The notes: generated by a model from the sequence alone, not told the origin. A stretch of 40,593 bases of DNA from Deltaproteobacteria bacterium (GCA_002691205.1 NZHD01000016.1:1-40593); one strand, 5' to 3'; positions 1 through 8,266 are shown, numbered from the stretch's first letter. Numbers and translations: made by a program.

Positions 1-100
1 AACGCTGTGACAATGCATCTGCAACATGCAAGCTGTCCGTCATGAACTTAATCGGTGTCTCGATCGAGTTGCCGTCCTTGTCGGTCGCCTGATACTGACA

Positions 101-400
101 CTAATCCCCGATCGCAACACGAGCGCCGACCATCTGTTCAACGACTTGTCCGTCCTTGAAGGCGAGAACCGCTGGAATGGACCGGATTCCATATGCGCCC
201 GCTGTCTGATGAGAGTCGTCGACATTGACCTTGACGATCTTGATGCGATCTCCATAGTCGGATGCGAGACCCTTAATGATGGGGGCAATCTGGCGACAGG
301 GGGCACACCATTCGGCCCAAAAATCTACAAGTACGGGCGTATCGGACTGCAGAACTTCGGCCTCGAAGTTGCCATCGGTTACGTCGAGAATTTCTGACAT
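101..400 (-). CDS. trxA: Thioredoxin with truncated/replaced C-terminus
   Basis: Cytoplasmic dithiol-disulfide reductase of the thioredoxin family. The 99-residue product carries the WCAPC active site (about residues 31-35) in a typical FWAEWCAPC context, and the conserved cis-Pro in SIPAVLAF (about residue 75). The ATG follows a good ribosome site (GAGGAGA, 8 bases upstream). The fold is intact through strand beta-5 (QMVGA), but the final helix of about ten residues found in standard 108-109 residue thioredoxins is missing: after VGAR comes a short unrelated tail and a TAG. None of the three forward frames past this point restores a thioredoxin-like helix. The gene is divergent from the DHS-like gene. 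Family assignment is secure; whether the protein is fully stable is unknown. Confidence 0.9.
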   Translation of the reverse strand: MSEILDVTDGNFEAEVLQSDTPVLVDFWAEWCAPCRQIAPIIKGLASDYGDRIKIVKVNVDDSHQTAGAYGIRSIPAVLAFKDGQVVEQMVGARVAIGD

Positions 401-490
401 GGTTTTGTTCTCCTCGGACTTCGTCCTGCCTTATTGGATGATAAATGTTTTAGGTCTCTTCGACCTGTTGAAGGGTTCGATACGAAAATA

Positions 491-519
491 GGAATCAAAG
501 CCAAAGATGATGTTGTCAA
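491..519 (-). promoter_or_regulatory. Putative sigma70-type promoter for the thioredoxin gene
   Basis: On the minus strand an exact TTGACA (519-514) is followed 17 bases later by a weak -10-like GATTCC (496-491), about 90 bases upstream of the thioredoxin ATG. The -35 is perfect and the -10 poor, so this is tentative. The -35 lies in a GTCAA-N5-TTGAC inverted repeat (515-529) in the divergent intergenic region. The rest of 401-696 shows no gene; it also holds a small hairpin, AGGTC-N5-GACCT, at 452-466. Confidence 0.3.
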
Positions 520-696
520 ATTCGTTGACTATGAGCTAGCTAAGAATAGCAAGAGCCAGTTTTAGTGCGATATGCCTCCTCAAGTGTTTGGAATCAGTTT
601 GGGGCGCTCTAATCTGTGATCGCGGTATGCTTCAGGCTCGGGTGAAAGGAGCGGGCGGTCCGTGGCCTTTCACCGGCGACAGGCGAGGTTCTACCG

Positions 697-1740
697 GTGG
701 CTGCTCGAAAACGGATTCTAGATCGAAATAAGCTCAGAACTCAGTCCGTGCGGAAACGCCGGAGTAAGGTGGGGATTCGTGAGGAAGCGACTCCCGTTCC
801 TCCGGGAAGTTCATTTTCCCAGTTTTTACAAAGTATGCCCAAAACATGGGCGGCGGCGGACGTGAATGCCGTCATTGGTGCGTGGTCGACTGCTTGGGGG
901 CGCGGCCGGACTGTCCTGTGGGGATTCGGAGCCCATTTGATCAAGGTGGGGTTGGCCCCGATTGTGGTTGACCTGATGGAGCGCGGAGCCATTGGAGGAT
1001 TGATGACCAACGGAGCCGCGTGCGTTCACGATCTAGAGTTGGCAATGCTAGGGCGAACCAGCGAGGACGTGGGGCCTGCGCTTGACGATGGCAACTTTGG
1101 CATGGCGCGGGAGACCGCGCAGCATCTAAATGAGGCGATTTCCGGAGGAGCCGCGCAGGGGATCGGTATGGGAGAGGCCGTTGGACGCGCCATTCTCGAG
1201 AGCGACTACCCCTATTCCGATCGCTCGGTTTTGGCGGCCGCAGTTCGACTTGGGATTCCTGCCACTGTCCATACCGCTATTGGAACGGACATACATCATA
1301 TGCATCCGAGTGCAGACGGAGCGGCCTTAGGTGCGACGAGCTATCGGGATTTTGAGACTCTGGCGGCTTTAGTTTCAGGTCTACAGCGCGGCGTATTGTT
1401 CAACATTGGATCCGCAGTCATTCTGCCAGAGGTTTTTCTGAAAGCACTGTCGTTGGCGCGAAATTTGGGACACCGCGTGGATAACTTCACCACAGTGGAT
1501 ATGGACTTTGTGCGTCAATATCGGCCTCGGGTCAACATTGTTGAGCGACCTACGAGAGGAGGGGGTCGAGGGATTTCACTCGTTGGGCATCATGAAATCA
1601 TGGTTCCGTTACTGGCTGCGGGGGTAATCGAAGTGCATTCTGGTGTCGAGGCACAGCCCAAGAAAAAACCGCGTGGCCGCCAAAGCAAGCTGAAGGGCTC
1701 CTCCCAACGCTCGTCGGGACGCGTGAAGGAGAAGAAGTGA
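697..1740 (+). CDS. Deoxyhypusine-synthase-like protein (uncertain function)
   Basis: The 347-residue protein resembles the Rossmann-like NAD-binding fold of the deoxyhypusine synthase superfamily. It has a LMTNGAACVHDLE segment matching the TTAGGVEEDLI region of DHS, a SVLAAAVRLGIPATVHTAIGTD segment matching the NAD/substrate region, and a GVLFNIGSAVILPEVF segment matching the G-rich strand near the C-terminal half. I do not see the catalytic Lys context (SWGK) of true DHS; the corresponding stretch reads RGGGRG. Bacteria lack eIF5A, so protein hypusination is unlikely and another NAD-dependent or structural role is probable. Both ends are Lys/Arg-rich tails. The GTG start follows AGGCGAGG, 8 bases upstream. 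The stop overlaps the macrodomain ATG, implying translational coupling. Superfamily assignment is from memory of motifs, moderately sure. Confidence 0.65.
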   Translation: MAARKRILDRNKLRTQSVRKRRSKVGIREEATPVPPGSSFSQFLQSMPKTWAAADVNAVIGAWSTAWGRGRTVLWGFGAHLIKVGLAPIVVDLMERGAIGGLMTNGAACVHDLELAMLGRTSEDVGPALDDGNFGMARETAQHLNEAISGGAAQGIGMGEAVGRAILESDYPYSDRSVLAAAVRLGIPATVHTAIGTDIHHMHPSADGAALGATSYRDFETLAALVSGLQRGVLFNIGSAVILPEVFLKALSLARNLGHRVDNFTTVDMDFVRQYRPRVNIVERPTRGGGRGISLVGHHEIMVPLLAAGVIEVHSGVEAQPKKKPRGRQSKLKGSSQRSSGRVKEKK

Positions 1741-2285
1741 TGGGGCGGATTGAACTCGTTGAAGGTGACTTGGTAGACCAACACGTCGACTGTGTCGTGA
1801 ATGCGGCCAACACAGAGCTTTGGCTTGGTTCGGGTGTAGCGGGGGCGATTCGTGAGAGAGGTGGGGATTCGATTCAAGTCGAATGTGAAGCACACGGAAG
1901 GATTGGACTTGGAGAGGTCGCCGTGACGGGAGCCGGGGCATTGCCGGCTCGGTACGTGATTCATGCGGCTGTCATGGAACGTGGGGGAGACGCGGACGAG
2001 ACCCATATTCGGCAAGCCACCATAGGGAGCTTGTCTGCCGCTGTGGCACATGGTTGTCGGAGTTTAGCTTTGCCGGCCCTGGGAGCGGGCGTCGGCGGGG
2101 TCTCTCTTCAGCGATGCGCGGAGATTTTGATGCAGGAGACTGAGTCTCATTTGGCTTCGAGAAACCCCCTAGAGGAAGTTCGGATCGTCCTTTGGGGAGA
2201 GCCGGCTTTTCGCGTCTTCGAAATGGTGCAGGACGCTTCGAAGGTCAGGGCTCAGATGGAACGAATGAAGGCCCCGTCTTCCTGA
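1740..2285 (+). CDS. Macrodomain (ADP-ribose-binding/hydrolase) protein
   Basis: 181 residues, essentially a single macrodomain of the MacroD/YmdB/Af1521 type, which binds ADP-ribose and often removes it from proteins or deacetylates O-acetyl-ADP-ribose. Visible motifs are the N-terminal strand IELVEGDLVDQ, the adenosine/ribose-contact VVNAANTELWLGSGVAGAI, and the phosphate loop PALGAGVGGVSLQ. The ATG overlaps the upstream TGA by one base, with AAGGAGAAG 5-12 bases upstream; a GTG three bases earlier is possible. Coupling to a DHS-like putative NAD-binding protein suggests a shared role in NAD/ADP-ribose chemistry, which is inference. No membrane segment or extra domain is seen. Confidence 0.88.
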   Translation: MGRIELVEGDLVDQHVDCVVNAANTELWLGSGVAGAIRERGGDSIQVECEAHGRIGLGEVAVTGAGALPARYVIHAAVMERGGDADETHIRQATIGSLSAAVAHGCRSLALPALGAGVGGVSLQRCAEILMQETESHLASRNPLEEVRIVLWGEPAFRVFEMVQDASKVRAQMERMKAPSS

Positions 2286-2374
2286 GCTTCGATTGGCTTC
2301 GCGGCGCCCATTCGGCGTCAGGCGTTTCCGCTTCTATACTCTGAGAGTGCAAAACGAGAGAGGAATGTGATCGA

Positions 2375-3166
2375 TTGAACTGGTTTTTACAGGCTTCAGC
2401 GGCCATCTACCTAGCCTCCGGTCTCGGGGCCATGCTGGGTTTGGTTTTACAGTCTGTTCGCTTACTGCGTGGAGCTATTCTGGGCCTGGCCCTGGGGGTA
2501 GCGGCCCAAGGGCTGGTGTTCGCCACACTGCATGAGCGGGACCCGGTTCCTGCGCTGACGGACCTGCCGCAGATTCTTGCTTTCATGGTTTGGGTGGCCG
2601 CCATTGGACTGCTGGTCTTGAACCTGCGCTTTCGGCTGGGAGGGCTTGTCGCAGTCGTTGGGCCCATTGCCTTTCTTTCAGTTTTTTTGTCCGGGTTGAA
2701 TTGGGGGCGGGGCGCATTTTTGAGTTCTGAATTGACCGGCTCTATGTCCCATGTCCATATCCTGCTCTCGACTGCAGGCCTAGGTCTCATGGCGATCTCA
2801 GGCTTGGTGGGCGTCTTTTATCTGCTGGAGCATAAACGACTCAAGAGCAAGCGATTAAATGCGCGGCGCTTTCAATGGCCTTCGCTGGAAGCTCTCGACC
2901 GTGTAGGGCTGGCCACTTTGATCACAGGGTTCTCTCTTTTGACTCTTGGCCTGATCACCGGTGGGGCGTGGGTTTATGTTTCGTATGGTCAGATTTGGAC
3001 CGGTAGCTCCCATGCCCTGTGGACTCTCGTTGCATGGGCTATTTACGCGGGCCTTGTAGGCGTCCGGGTTCTGGGCCATCAAGTCGCACGTCAGGCCGCA
3101 GCGACTGCCGTTGGCGGCTTTCTATTTTTACTTTTTGCCGTTTTGGGCGTGGAAATTCTGCGATGA
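2375..3166 (+). CDS. CcsA/HemX-like cytochrome c assembly membrane protein
   Basis: Integral membrane protein of 263 residues with about eight hydrophobic helices, of the CcsA/CcmF/HemX family. It keeps the WGxGxxW-type family signature only in degenerate form, with GGAWVYVSYGQIW near residue 200 and HALWTLVAWAIYAG following. In CcsA proteins such segments bind heme for cytochrome c maturation; HemX paralogues beside hemA are thought to influence HemA level. The TTG start sits 11 bases after AGAGG. The stop overlaps the hemA ATG (ATGA), the arrangement known from hemX-hemA pairs in several phyla, so HemX-like function is as likely as CcsA. Confidence 0.8.
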   Translation: MNWFLQASAAIYLASGLGAMLGLVLQSVRLLRGAILGLALGVAAQGLVFATLHERDPVPALTDLPQILAFMVWVAAIGLLVLNLRFRLGGLVAVVGPIAFLSVFLSGLNWGRGAFLSSELTGSMSHVHILLSTAGLGLMAISGLVGVFYLLEHKRLKSKRLNARRFQWPSLEALDRVGLATLITGFSLLTLGLITGGAWVYVSYGQIWTGSSHALWTLVAWAIYAGLVGVRVLGHQVARQAAATAVGGFLFLLFAVLGVEILR

Positions 3167-4536
3167 AGATTCTGCTTGTTGGCATGAGTCATCGAAGTGC
3201 ACCGGTTGAAATTCGGGAGCGCTATGCCGTGGACGAGGTCGGGCCTATTCTTCGTAAGTTGATTGACCGCGATGAGATCGAAGAGGCGGTAGCGATTTCC
3301 ACTTGCAATCGTGTTGAAATTGTAGTCAGTACACGTCAGATGGATGTGGCGCGGCACATTATCAGGAGCTGCTTCCATTCGGATTTTGGCGGCGGGCTTT
3401 CTTTGCCGAATGGTTCACAGCTTGATGACCATGTCTATGAGTATGCCGATGAGGATGCGATCACTCATGTATTTCGAGTGGCTTCATCCATTGACTCAAT
3501 GGTCGTAGGTGAGCCCCAGATCTTGGGGCAAATGAAGGATGCCTATAGGACGGCCCGAGAAGTCGGGAGCTGTGGTCCTCTTCTTTCTCGTCTGTATCAA
3601 CGTGCGTTTGCGACCGCAAAGAGGGTTAAGAACGAGACTTTAATCGCACGAAGACCTGTTTCGGTGGCTAGGGTGGCGGTTGATTTAACCCGTCAAATTT
3701 TTGAGAACCTCAAGTCGAAGTCAGCCCTCATGATTGGTGCGGGCGAGATGATTGAGGCTTCGCTTTTTGCTTTGAGGCGTGAGGGGCTAGGCATTTGTCG
3801 AGTGGCTAATCGAACGCGGGCGAATGCCGACGATCTAGCGGCTCGGTTCGGAGCCACCGCCCATGGTTTGAACGAGCTAGATGATTTGTTGGTTGACAGC
3901 GACATTGTTTTAACCTGCATTGGAGTAAACGATTTCATTCTAGACCCTGAGCGGATGTCTCGTGCAATGACATTACGTCGCAGTGGGCCGGTCTTTCTCA
4001 TCGACATTGGTGTCCCGAGAAATATAGATCCTGCGATTGATTCACTCGATAACGTTTACCTTTACAACATTGACGATCTGCAACAGGTCGCCGAGTCAAA
4101 TGAGGCCGAGAGGCGCCGAGAGTCAAAGGATGCCGAAAGAATTGTGATCGAGGAGAAGGAACGATTTGTGGGCTGGACTGTGGCATTGCAGTCCGTGCCA
4201 ACCATTCGGCATTTGCGTGCGCGTGCGGAGTCTATTCGTCAAAGCGAACTTGATCGAGTGCTCTCAAAGTCGGAGTTCAGTGATGAGCAGAAGAGTCGAA
4301 TCGATTCAGTGACGCGAGGAATTGTGAATAAAATTCTACATCCGCCTCTGTCTCGCCTACGAGCTCAGACGGATCGGGAAGAAGGGCTAGCCGTTTTAGA
4401 GGAGGCGCGAGCACTTTTTGCCTTGGATGATGAGAGTGCGCCTGGCTCAGAAGTAGACGATCTCCAAAAAGATATGGACATGTCGGAGTTGATCGAATCT
4501 TTCCCTGAGTCCTCGGAAGCGAAAGAATCTGAGTGA
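3163..4536 (+). CDS. hemA: Glutamyl-tRNA reductase
   Basis: NADPH-dependent reduction of glutamyl-tRNA(Glu) to glutamate-1-semialdehyde, first committed step of C5-pathway tetrapyrrole synthesis. The 457-residue product begins MKILLVGMSHRSAPVEIRE and has the catalytic Cys48 in ISTCNRVEI, the substrate segment SSIDSMVVGEPQILGQ, an NADP-binding domain (ALMIGAGEMIEA near 190), and a C-terminal helical dimerisation domain with the usual KILHPPLSRLR. The acidic C-terminal tail (DDLQKDMDMSELIESFPES) is longer than usual. The ATG overlaps the upstream gene by four bases, so I reject a longer in-frame start inside that gene. Use of HemA shows ALA is made from glutamate, not by ALA synthase. Confidence 0.97.
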   Translation: MKILLVGMSHRSAPVEIRERYAVDEVGPILRKLIDRDEIEEAVAISTCNRVEIVVSTRQMDVARHIIRSCFHSDFGGGLSLPNGSQLDDHVYEYADEDAITHVFRVASSIDSMVVGEPQILGQMKDAYRTAREVGSCGPLLSRLYQRAFATAKRVKNETLIARRPVSVARVAVDLTRQIFENLKSKSALMIGAGEMIEASLFALRREGLGICRVANRTRANADDLAARFGATAHGLNELDDLLVDSDIVLTCIGVNDFILDPERMSRAMTLRRSGPVFLIDIGVPRNIDPAIDSLDNVYLYNIDDLQQVAESNEAERRRESKDAERIVIEEKERFVGWTVALQSVPTIRHLRARAESIRQSELDRVLSKSEFSDEQKSRIDSVTRGIVNKILHPPLSRLRAQTDREEGLAVLEEARALFALDDESAPGSEVDDLQKDMDMSELIESFPESSEAKESE

Positions 4537-4543
4537 GGGAACT

Positions 4544-5494
4544 ATGCTCGTAAAAACTGTACGTATTGCGACTCGGGGTAGCGATTTGGCTTTAGTGCAG
4601 GCCCGCTACGTTGCGTCGAGGGTAGAAAAAGAACTTGGCCTGAAGACGGAGCTCGTTGTGATCAGTACGACGGGCGATCAGATCCAAAACATTTCTTTGT
4701 CTAAGATTGGGGGCAAGGGACTGTTTATTAAAGAGATCGAAGAAGCCTTGTTGGCCAATCGTGCCGATCTAGCTGTTCATAGCGCCAAAGACCTGCCGGC
4801 TTCAATTGCGCCGGGTCTGCGACTCTCTGCCTTCCCGCAGAGAGAAGATCCGCGTGACGCCTTGATAGGGCGTGAAGTTGGACAAACGTTGCTGGGGCTA
4901 CCGCAGGGGGCCCGTATTGGGACGGGAAGCACGCGAAGGGCATCGCAATTGCTCTCAAGAAGGCCCGATTTAGAAATCGTGCCATTGCGAGGGAACGTCC
5001 CGACTCGCTTGAAAAAATTAGATTCAGAGAGCTTGACGGCCGTCATCTTGGCCTGTGCTGGGCTTGACCGGCTTGGATTTTCAGATGTGATCAGTGAGCG
5101 AATTTCGCCAGACGTGATGTTGCCGGCTGTTTGCCAGGGGACATTGGCCCTTGAGACTCGAGAAGGCGACGATTTAGACCAGGAAATAGCTCGGCTCGAC
5201 TCCGAAGAACACGCGGTTGCAGCTGAAGCCGAGCGTGCCTTCTTGCGCAGGCTGGGGGGCGACTGCACGATTCCTCTCGCCGCTTACTGCGAGAGCTTGG
5301 GGGGCGGACATATTCGTGTTCGAGCTTGTTTGGCGAGTCCGGATGGGAGTGCCGTGTTTCGCGCAGAGAGGCACGGGGGGATCGATGAGGCGGGTGCAAT
5401 CGGAACTGCTTTGGCTGAGGAGATTTTGAAGGCCGGTGGAGATGCATTGCTTCAGGAACTGCGTGCTTTGAATCAAAGTGATGATTCGCATTGA
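4544..5494 (+). CDS. hemC: Porphobilinogen deaminase (hydroxymethylbilane synthase)
   Basis: Polymerises four porphobilinogens to hydroxymethylbilane. The 316-residue protein has the N-terminal RIATRGSDLALVQARYV, the catalytic VHSAKDLP, the GTGSTRRASQL Arg-rich substrate site and the PLRGNVPTRLKKL loop. Cys241 in GGDCTIPLAAYC is the expected dipyrromethane-cofactor attachment residue. The ATG lies seven bases after the hemA stop with GAGGGA overlapping that stop, so the genes are tightly spaced. Length is normal for the family. Confidence 0.97.
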   Translation: MLVKTVRIATRGSDLALVQARYVASRVEKELGLKTELVVISTTGDQIQNISLSKIGGKGLFIKEIEEALLANRADLAVHSAKDLPASIAPGLRLSAFPQREDPRDALIGREVGQTLLGLPQGARIGTGSTRRASQLLSRRPDLEIVPLRGNVPTRLKKLDSESLTAVILACAGLDRLGFSDVISERISPDVMLPAVCQGTLALETREGDDLDQEIARLDSEEHAVAAEAERAFLRRLGGDCTIPLAAYCESLGGGHIRVRACLASPDGSAVFRAERHGGIDEAGAIGTALAEEILKAGGDALLQELRALNQSDDSH

Positions 5495-7059
5495 CTCCGC
5501 CTGAGACGAAAAAAAAAGAAGGTCGGCTTATCCTTGTGGGGGCTGGGCCAGGTGATCCCGACTTGTTGACGGTGGGAGGGGCATCGGCTCTACGGAAAGC
5601 GGACATTGTTCTTTACGATGAGTTGTCTAGCAGCGAGCTTTTGTCGTGGGTTAAGCCCACTGCGCAATGTATTAACGTAGGGAGGAGAGGGCATGAACAG
5701 CCCACTCGTACCCAAGAAGATGTCAACGCATTGATCATCGCCCATGCAAAAGAGGGCCGAACAGTGGTCCGCCTCAAAGGAGGCGACCCCTTTATTTTTG
5801 GCCGGGGAGGCGAAGAGGCTTCGGCGTGCGTTAAGGCGGGTGTGCCCTTTGATGTTGTTCCGGGGGTTACTTCCGCACTTGCGGCGCCGGCTTACGCCGG
5901 TATTCCACTGACGGATCGACGACACGCAGCTTCTTTTGCGGTTGTGACGGGTCATAAGGACCCAGGGCGTGCGGCTGAGGCTACCCGTTGGAGTGAACTC
6001 GGTCGAGCGGTGGACACCTTGGTGATCCTTATGGGGATGCGGAGCCTGCCCTCTCTTTTAAGCCGAATCGTTGAGGGAGGAAAGCCAGCGAGTACGCCCG
6101 CTGCCGCCGTCATGAATGGGACACTGCCCGAGCAAAAGGTGGTGACAGGTACATTGGCGACCTTGGCGGAAGAGGTGGAGAAGGCTGGGTTGGGTGCGCC
6201 CGCTGCGATTGTTGTGGGTTCAGTTGTGGAGTTACGCGAGACGCTGTCCTGGTGGGAGGCAAGGCCCTTATTTGGCTTGAGGACTTTGATTACCCGTCCA
6301 AGGAATCAGTCAGGAGAACTCGCGGCAGCTCTTCGTTCGGCGGGCGCCGTCCCCGTGATTCAGCCCATGATTGAACTGAGAGACCTGAGTGATGAGGGAT
6401 CTCTGGCCAAGATCAAGAGTGTGATTTCGAGAGTCGAGACTTATGATGATATTGTCTTCAGTAGTACCAATGCCGTACATTTTTTCGTGCATGCATTGAA
6501 ATTGTTCGATCGCATGGATGTGCTCACTCGGTTGAAAGCTCGAATTCTGTGCATGGGGAGAAAGACTTCCGAAGCTGCATTCGAAGCCGGCCTCTCAGTT
6601 CATCTGAGTTTGCAAGGAGGCCAGGGAGATGCACACAGCTTGCTTGAGGAAATTCTCAAGTCGATGCCCGTGAAGGGTCGGCGCGTGCTTGTCCCTCGTT
6701 CGGACATAGGTCGATTGGTGCTGAGTTCGGGGCTGGAAAACGAAGGAGCACTTGTGGATGCGCCTGTTTTCTATCGAAATGTCCGACCGGACGTGGATGA
6801 AGAGGCGCTCAGGTCAGAAATTCGGGCAGGCGAATTGCCGATTTTGACCTTTACGAGCCCCTCTGCGGTAGATCATTTTGTTTCACTTATGGATGAAGAT
6901 ACGCGGGCCGCTTGCCATCGGTGTATCATCGTGGCGATTGGACGGACGACGGCAAGCGCGCTTCGGAGCGCCGGTATCCCTCCTAATGTTATTCCGTCAC
7001 AACCAGGTACAGATGAAATGGTGGTCGCCCTCGCTCAGTACAAGATTCAAGACGCATAG
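5491..7059 (+). CDS. cobA-hemD: Fused uroporphyrinogen-III C-methyltransferase / uroporphyrinogen-III synthase
   Basis: Bifunctional 522-residue protein. Residues about 12-255 are a SUMT/CobA methylase: LVGAGPGDPDLLTVGG (SAM site), VGRRGHEQPTRTQ, VVRLKGGDPFIFGRGGEE and PGVTSALAAPAYAGIPLTDR. Residues about 265-520 are HemD: GLRTLITRPRNQSGELAAAL at the start and LTFTSPSAVDHFVSLM near the end. It cyclises hydroxymethylbilane to uroporphyrinogen III and methylates it toward precorrin-2/siroheme. This fusion is common in anaerobic Firmicutes and deltaproteobacterial lineages. The TTG start overlaps the hemC TGA (TTGA). A run of nine adenines encodes three consecutive lysines at codons 7-9 and could be prone to slippage. 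Confidence 0.95.
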   Translation: MTPPETKKKEGRLILVGAGPGDPDLLTVGGASALRKADIVLYDELSSSELLSWVKPTAQCINVGRRGHEQPTRTQEDVNALIIAHAKEGRTVVRLKGGDPFIFGRGGEEASACVKAGVPFDVVPGVTSALAAPAYAGIPLTDRRHAASFAVVTGHKDPGRAAEATRWSELGRAVDTLVILMGMRSLPSLLSRIVEGGKPASTPAAAVMNGTLPEQKVVTGTLATLAEEVEKAGLGAPAAIVVGSVVELRETLSWWEARPLFGLRTLITRPRNQSGELAAALRSAGAVPVIQPMIELRDLSDEGSLAKIKSVISRVETYDDIVFSSTNAVHFFVHALKLFDRMDVLTRLKARILCMGRKTSEAAFEAGLSVHLSLQGGQGDAHSLLEEILKSMPVKGRRVLVPRSDIGRLVLSSGLENEGALVDAPVFYRNVRPDVDEEALRSEIRAGELPILTFTSPSAVDHFVSLMDEDTRAACHRCIIVAIGRTTASALRSAGIPPNVIPSQPGTDEMVVALAQYKIQDA

Positions 7060-7087
7060 GGTAAGGCCGAAGGCCAAAGGAGAAAAG

Positions 7088-8062
7088 GTGAGCTTTCCCC
7101 GGGATCGATTGAGGCGTTTGCGTGGCACCGAAACGGTACGAAGGTTAGTACGGGAGACACGACTCTCCCTAGATGACTTAATTTTACCTCTCTTTGTTGT
7201 TGAGGGGCATGGTTTAAAAGAGCCTGTGACATCCATGCCAGGCGTTCAGCGATTTTCTGTGGACCAAGTAGTGGACGAGGCGAAACGGATCGTTGATTTG
7301 GGGCTTCCAGGTGTGATTCTCTTTGGAATTCCTGATGAGAAAGATGCGCGCGGGAGCGGTGCCGACGCCGCTAACGGAATCGTTCAAAAAGCCGTTGAAG
7401 CGATTAAGTCTCAAGTCTCAGAACTCTGCGTGATTACGGACGTCTGCTTGTGTGAGTACACGGATCACGGTCATTGCGGGCTGGTTGATGGGGAAGAGGT
7501 CGCCAACGATTCGACTTTAGAGAGACTTACCTTGACGGCCATTTCGCATGCAAGTGCAGGCGCAGACATGTTGGCGCCTTCGGACATGATGGATGGTCGA
7601 GTCGCAGCGATCCGAAGGGGCCTTGACGATCATGGGTTCGAGTCGTTGCCCATCATGTCATATGCCGCGAAGCAGGTGAGCGCCTTCTATGGTCCATTTC
7701 GGGATGCTGCAGAGAGCGCACCGCAATTTGGAGATCGACGAAGCTACCAGATGGATCCGGCCAATCGCCGCGAGGCTCTCCGTGAGATGCGAGCTGACTT
7801 AGAGGAAGGCGCAGATATTTTGATGGTCAAGCCCGCACTTTCATGTCTCGATATTATCGCGGATGCACGAGATCAATTTGAGGTGCCCATCGCGGCCTAT
7901 CAGGTATCTGGCGAATATTCGATGATTCATGCTGCGGCTCAGAACGGTTGGTTGGATGGGGAGAGGGCCATGTATGAGTCGATTTTAGCTATCAAGCGTG
8001 CGGGTGCGGATATGGTGCTCACCTACGCAGCGGCCGAGCTTGCCATAGCGCTAAAGGGCTGA
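7088..8062 (+). CDS. hemB: Delta-aminolevulinic acid dehydratase (porphobilinogen synthase)
   Basis: Condenses two ALA molecules to porphobilinogen. The 324-residue product has the Cys-rich metal site (ITDVCLCEYTDHGHCG), pointing to a Zn-dependent enzyme, and both active-site lysines: K195 in SYAAKQVSAFYGPFRDA and the Schiff-base K248 in MVKPALSCLDII. I choose the GTG at 7088 because AAAGGAG lies five bases upstream and the protein then begins SFPRDRLRRLRGT as in the family; a longer in-frame reading starting inside the cobA-hemD gene is rejected. It follows cobA-hemD by 28 bases, so the whole ccsA-hemACDB block is likely one transcript. Confidence 0.97.
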   Translation: MSFPRDRLRRLRGTETVRRLVRETRLSLDDLILPLFVVEGHGLKEPVTSMPGVQRFSVDQVVDEAKRIVDLGLPGVILFGIPDEKDARGSGADAANGIVQKAVEAIKSQVSELCVITDVCLCEYTDHGHCGLVDGEEVANDSTLERLTLTAISHASAGADMLAPSDMMDGRVAAIRRGLDDHGFESLPIMSYAAKQVSAFYGPFRDAAESAPQFGDRRSYQMDPANRREALREMRADLEEGADILMVKPALSCLDIIADARDQFEVPIAAYQVSGEYSMIHAAAQNGWLDGERAMYESILAIKRAGADMVLTYAAAELAIALKG

Positions 8063-8089
8063 ACCTTTCCGGGGCGAGGGGACAAAACG

Positions 8090-8266
8090 ATGATGTATAA
8101 GGTGATTGAGCTGAGTTCTGTGACGGACGATGAGATTGAAAATGCCTTGAATCAATGGACAGCAGAAGGTTGGACTTTTGAGTCTATTCATTTTGCAATG
8201 AGAGAGTCCTCAAAACGGCCGGCGATGGCCTTTATCTCATTTACAAGAGATGAGAAAACAGATTAA
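8090..8266 (+). CDS. Small DUF4177-like protein
   Basis: A 58-residue protein beginning MMYKVIELSSVTDDEIENAL, with an AEGWTFESIHFAMRESSKRPAM middle and FISFTRDEK end. The pattern of short strands with a W-x-x-E-G-W-x-F core resembles DUF4177-type single-domain proteins. GAGGGGA lies 7 bases before the first of two consecutive ATGs. It sits 27 bases after hemB on the same strand and is convergent with the wax ester synthase gene. Function is unknown; its place at the end of the heme operon suggests co-expression. The strong ribosome site and sensible composition make it likely real. Confidence 0.72.
   Translation: MMYKVIELSSVTDDEIENALNQWTAEGWTFESIHFAMRESSKRPAMAFISFTRDEKTD

Noticed and set aside
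26..397. Plus-strand open frame of 123 codons
   Set aside because: It is antisense to the thioredoxin gene, which has clear family motifs and a ribosome site.
1590..2051. Minus-strand open frame of 153 codons
   Set aside because: It lies opposite the macrodomain and DHS-like genes and shows no recognisable motif or ribosome site.
3019..3162. In-frame upstream extension of hemA
   Set aside because: It runs through the CcsA/HemX-like gene; the ATG at 3163 with family-typical start is preferred.
6878..7087. In-frame upstream extension of hemB
   Set aside because: It overlaps the end of cobA-hemD; GTG 7088 has a strong ribosome site and a family-typical N-terminus.
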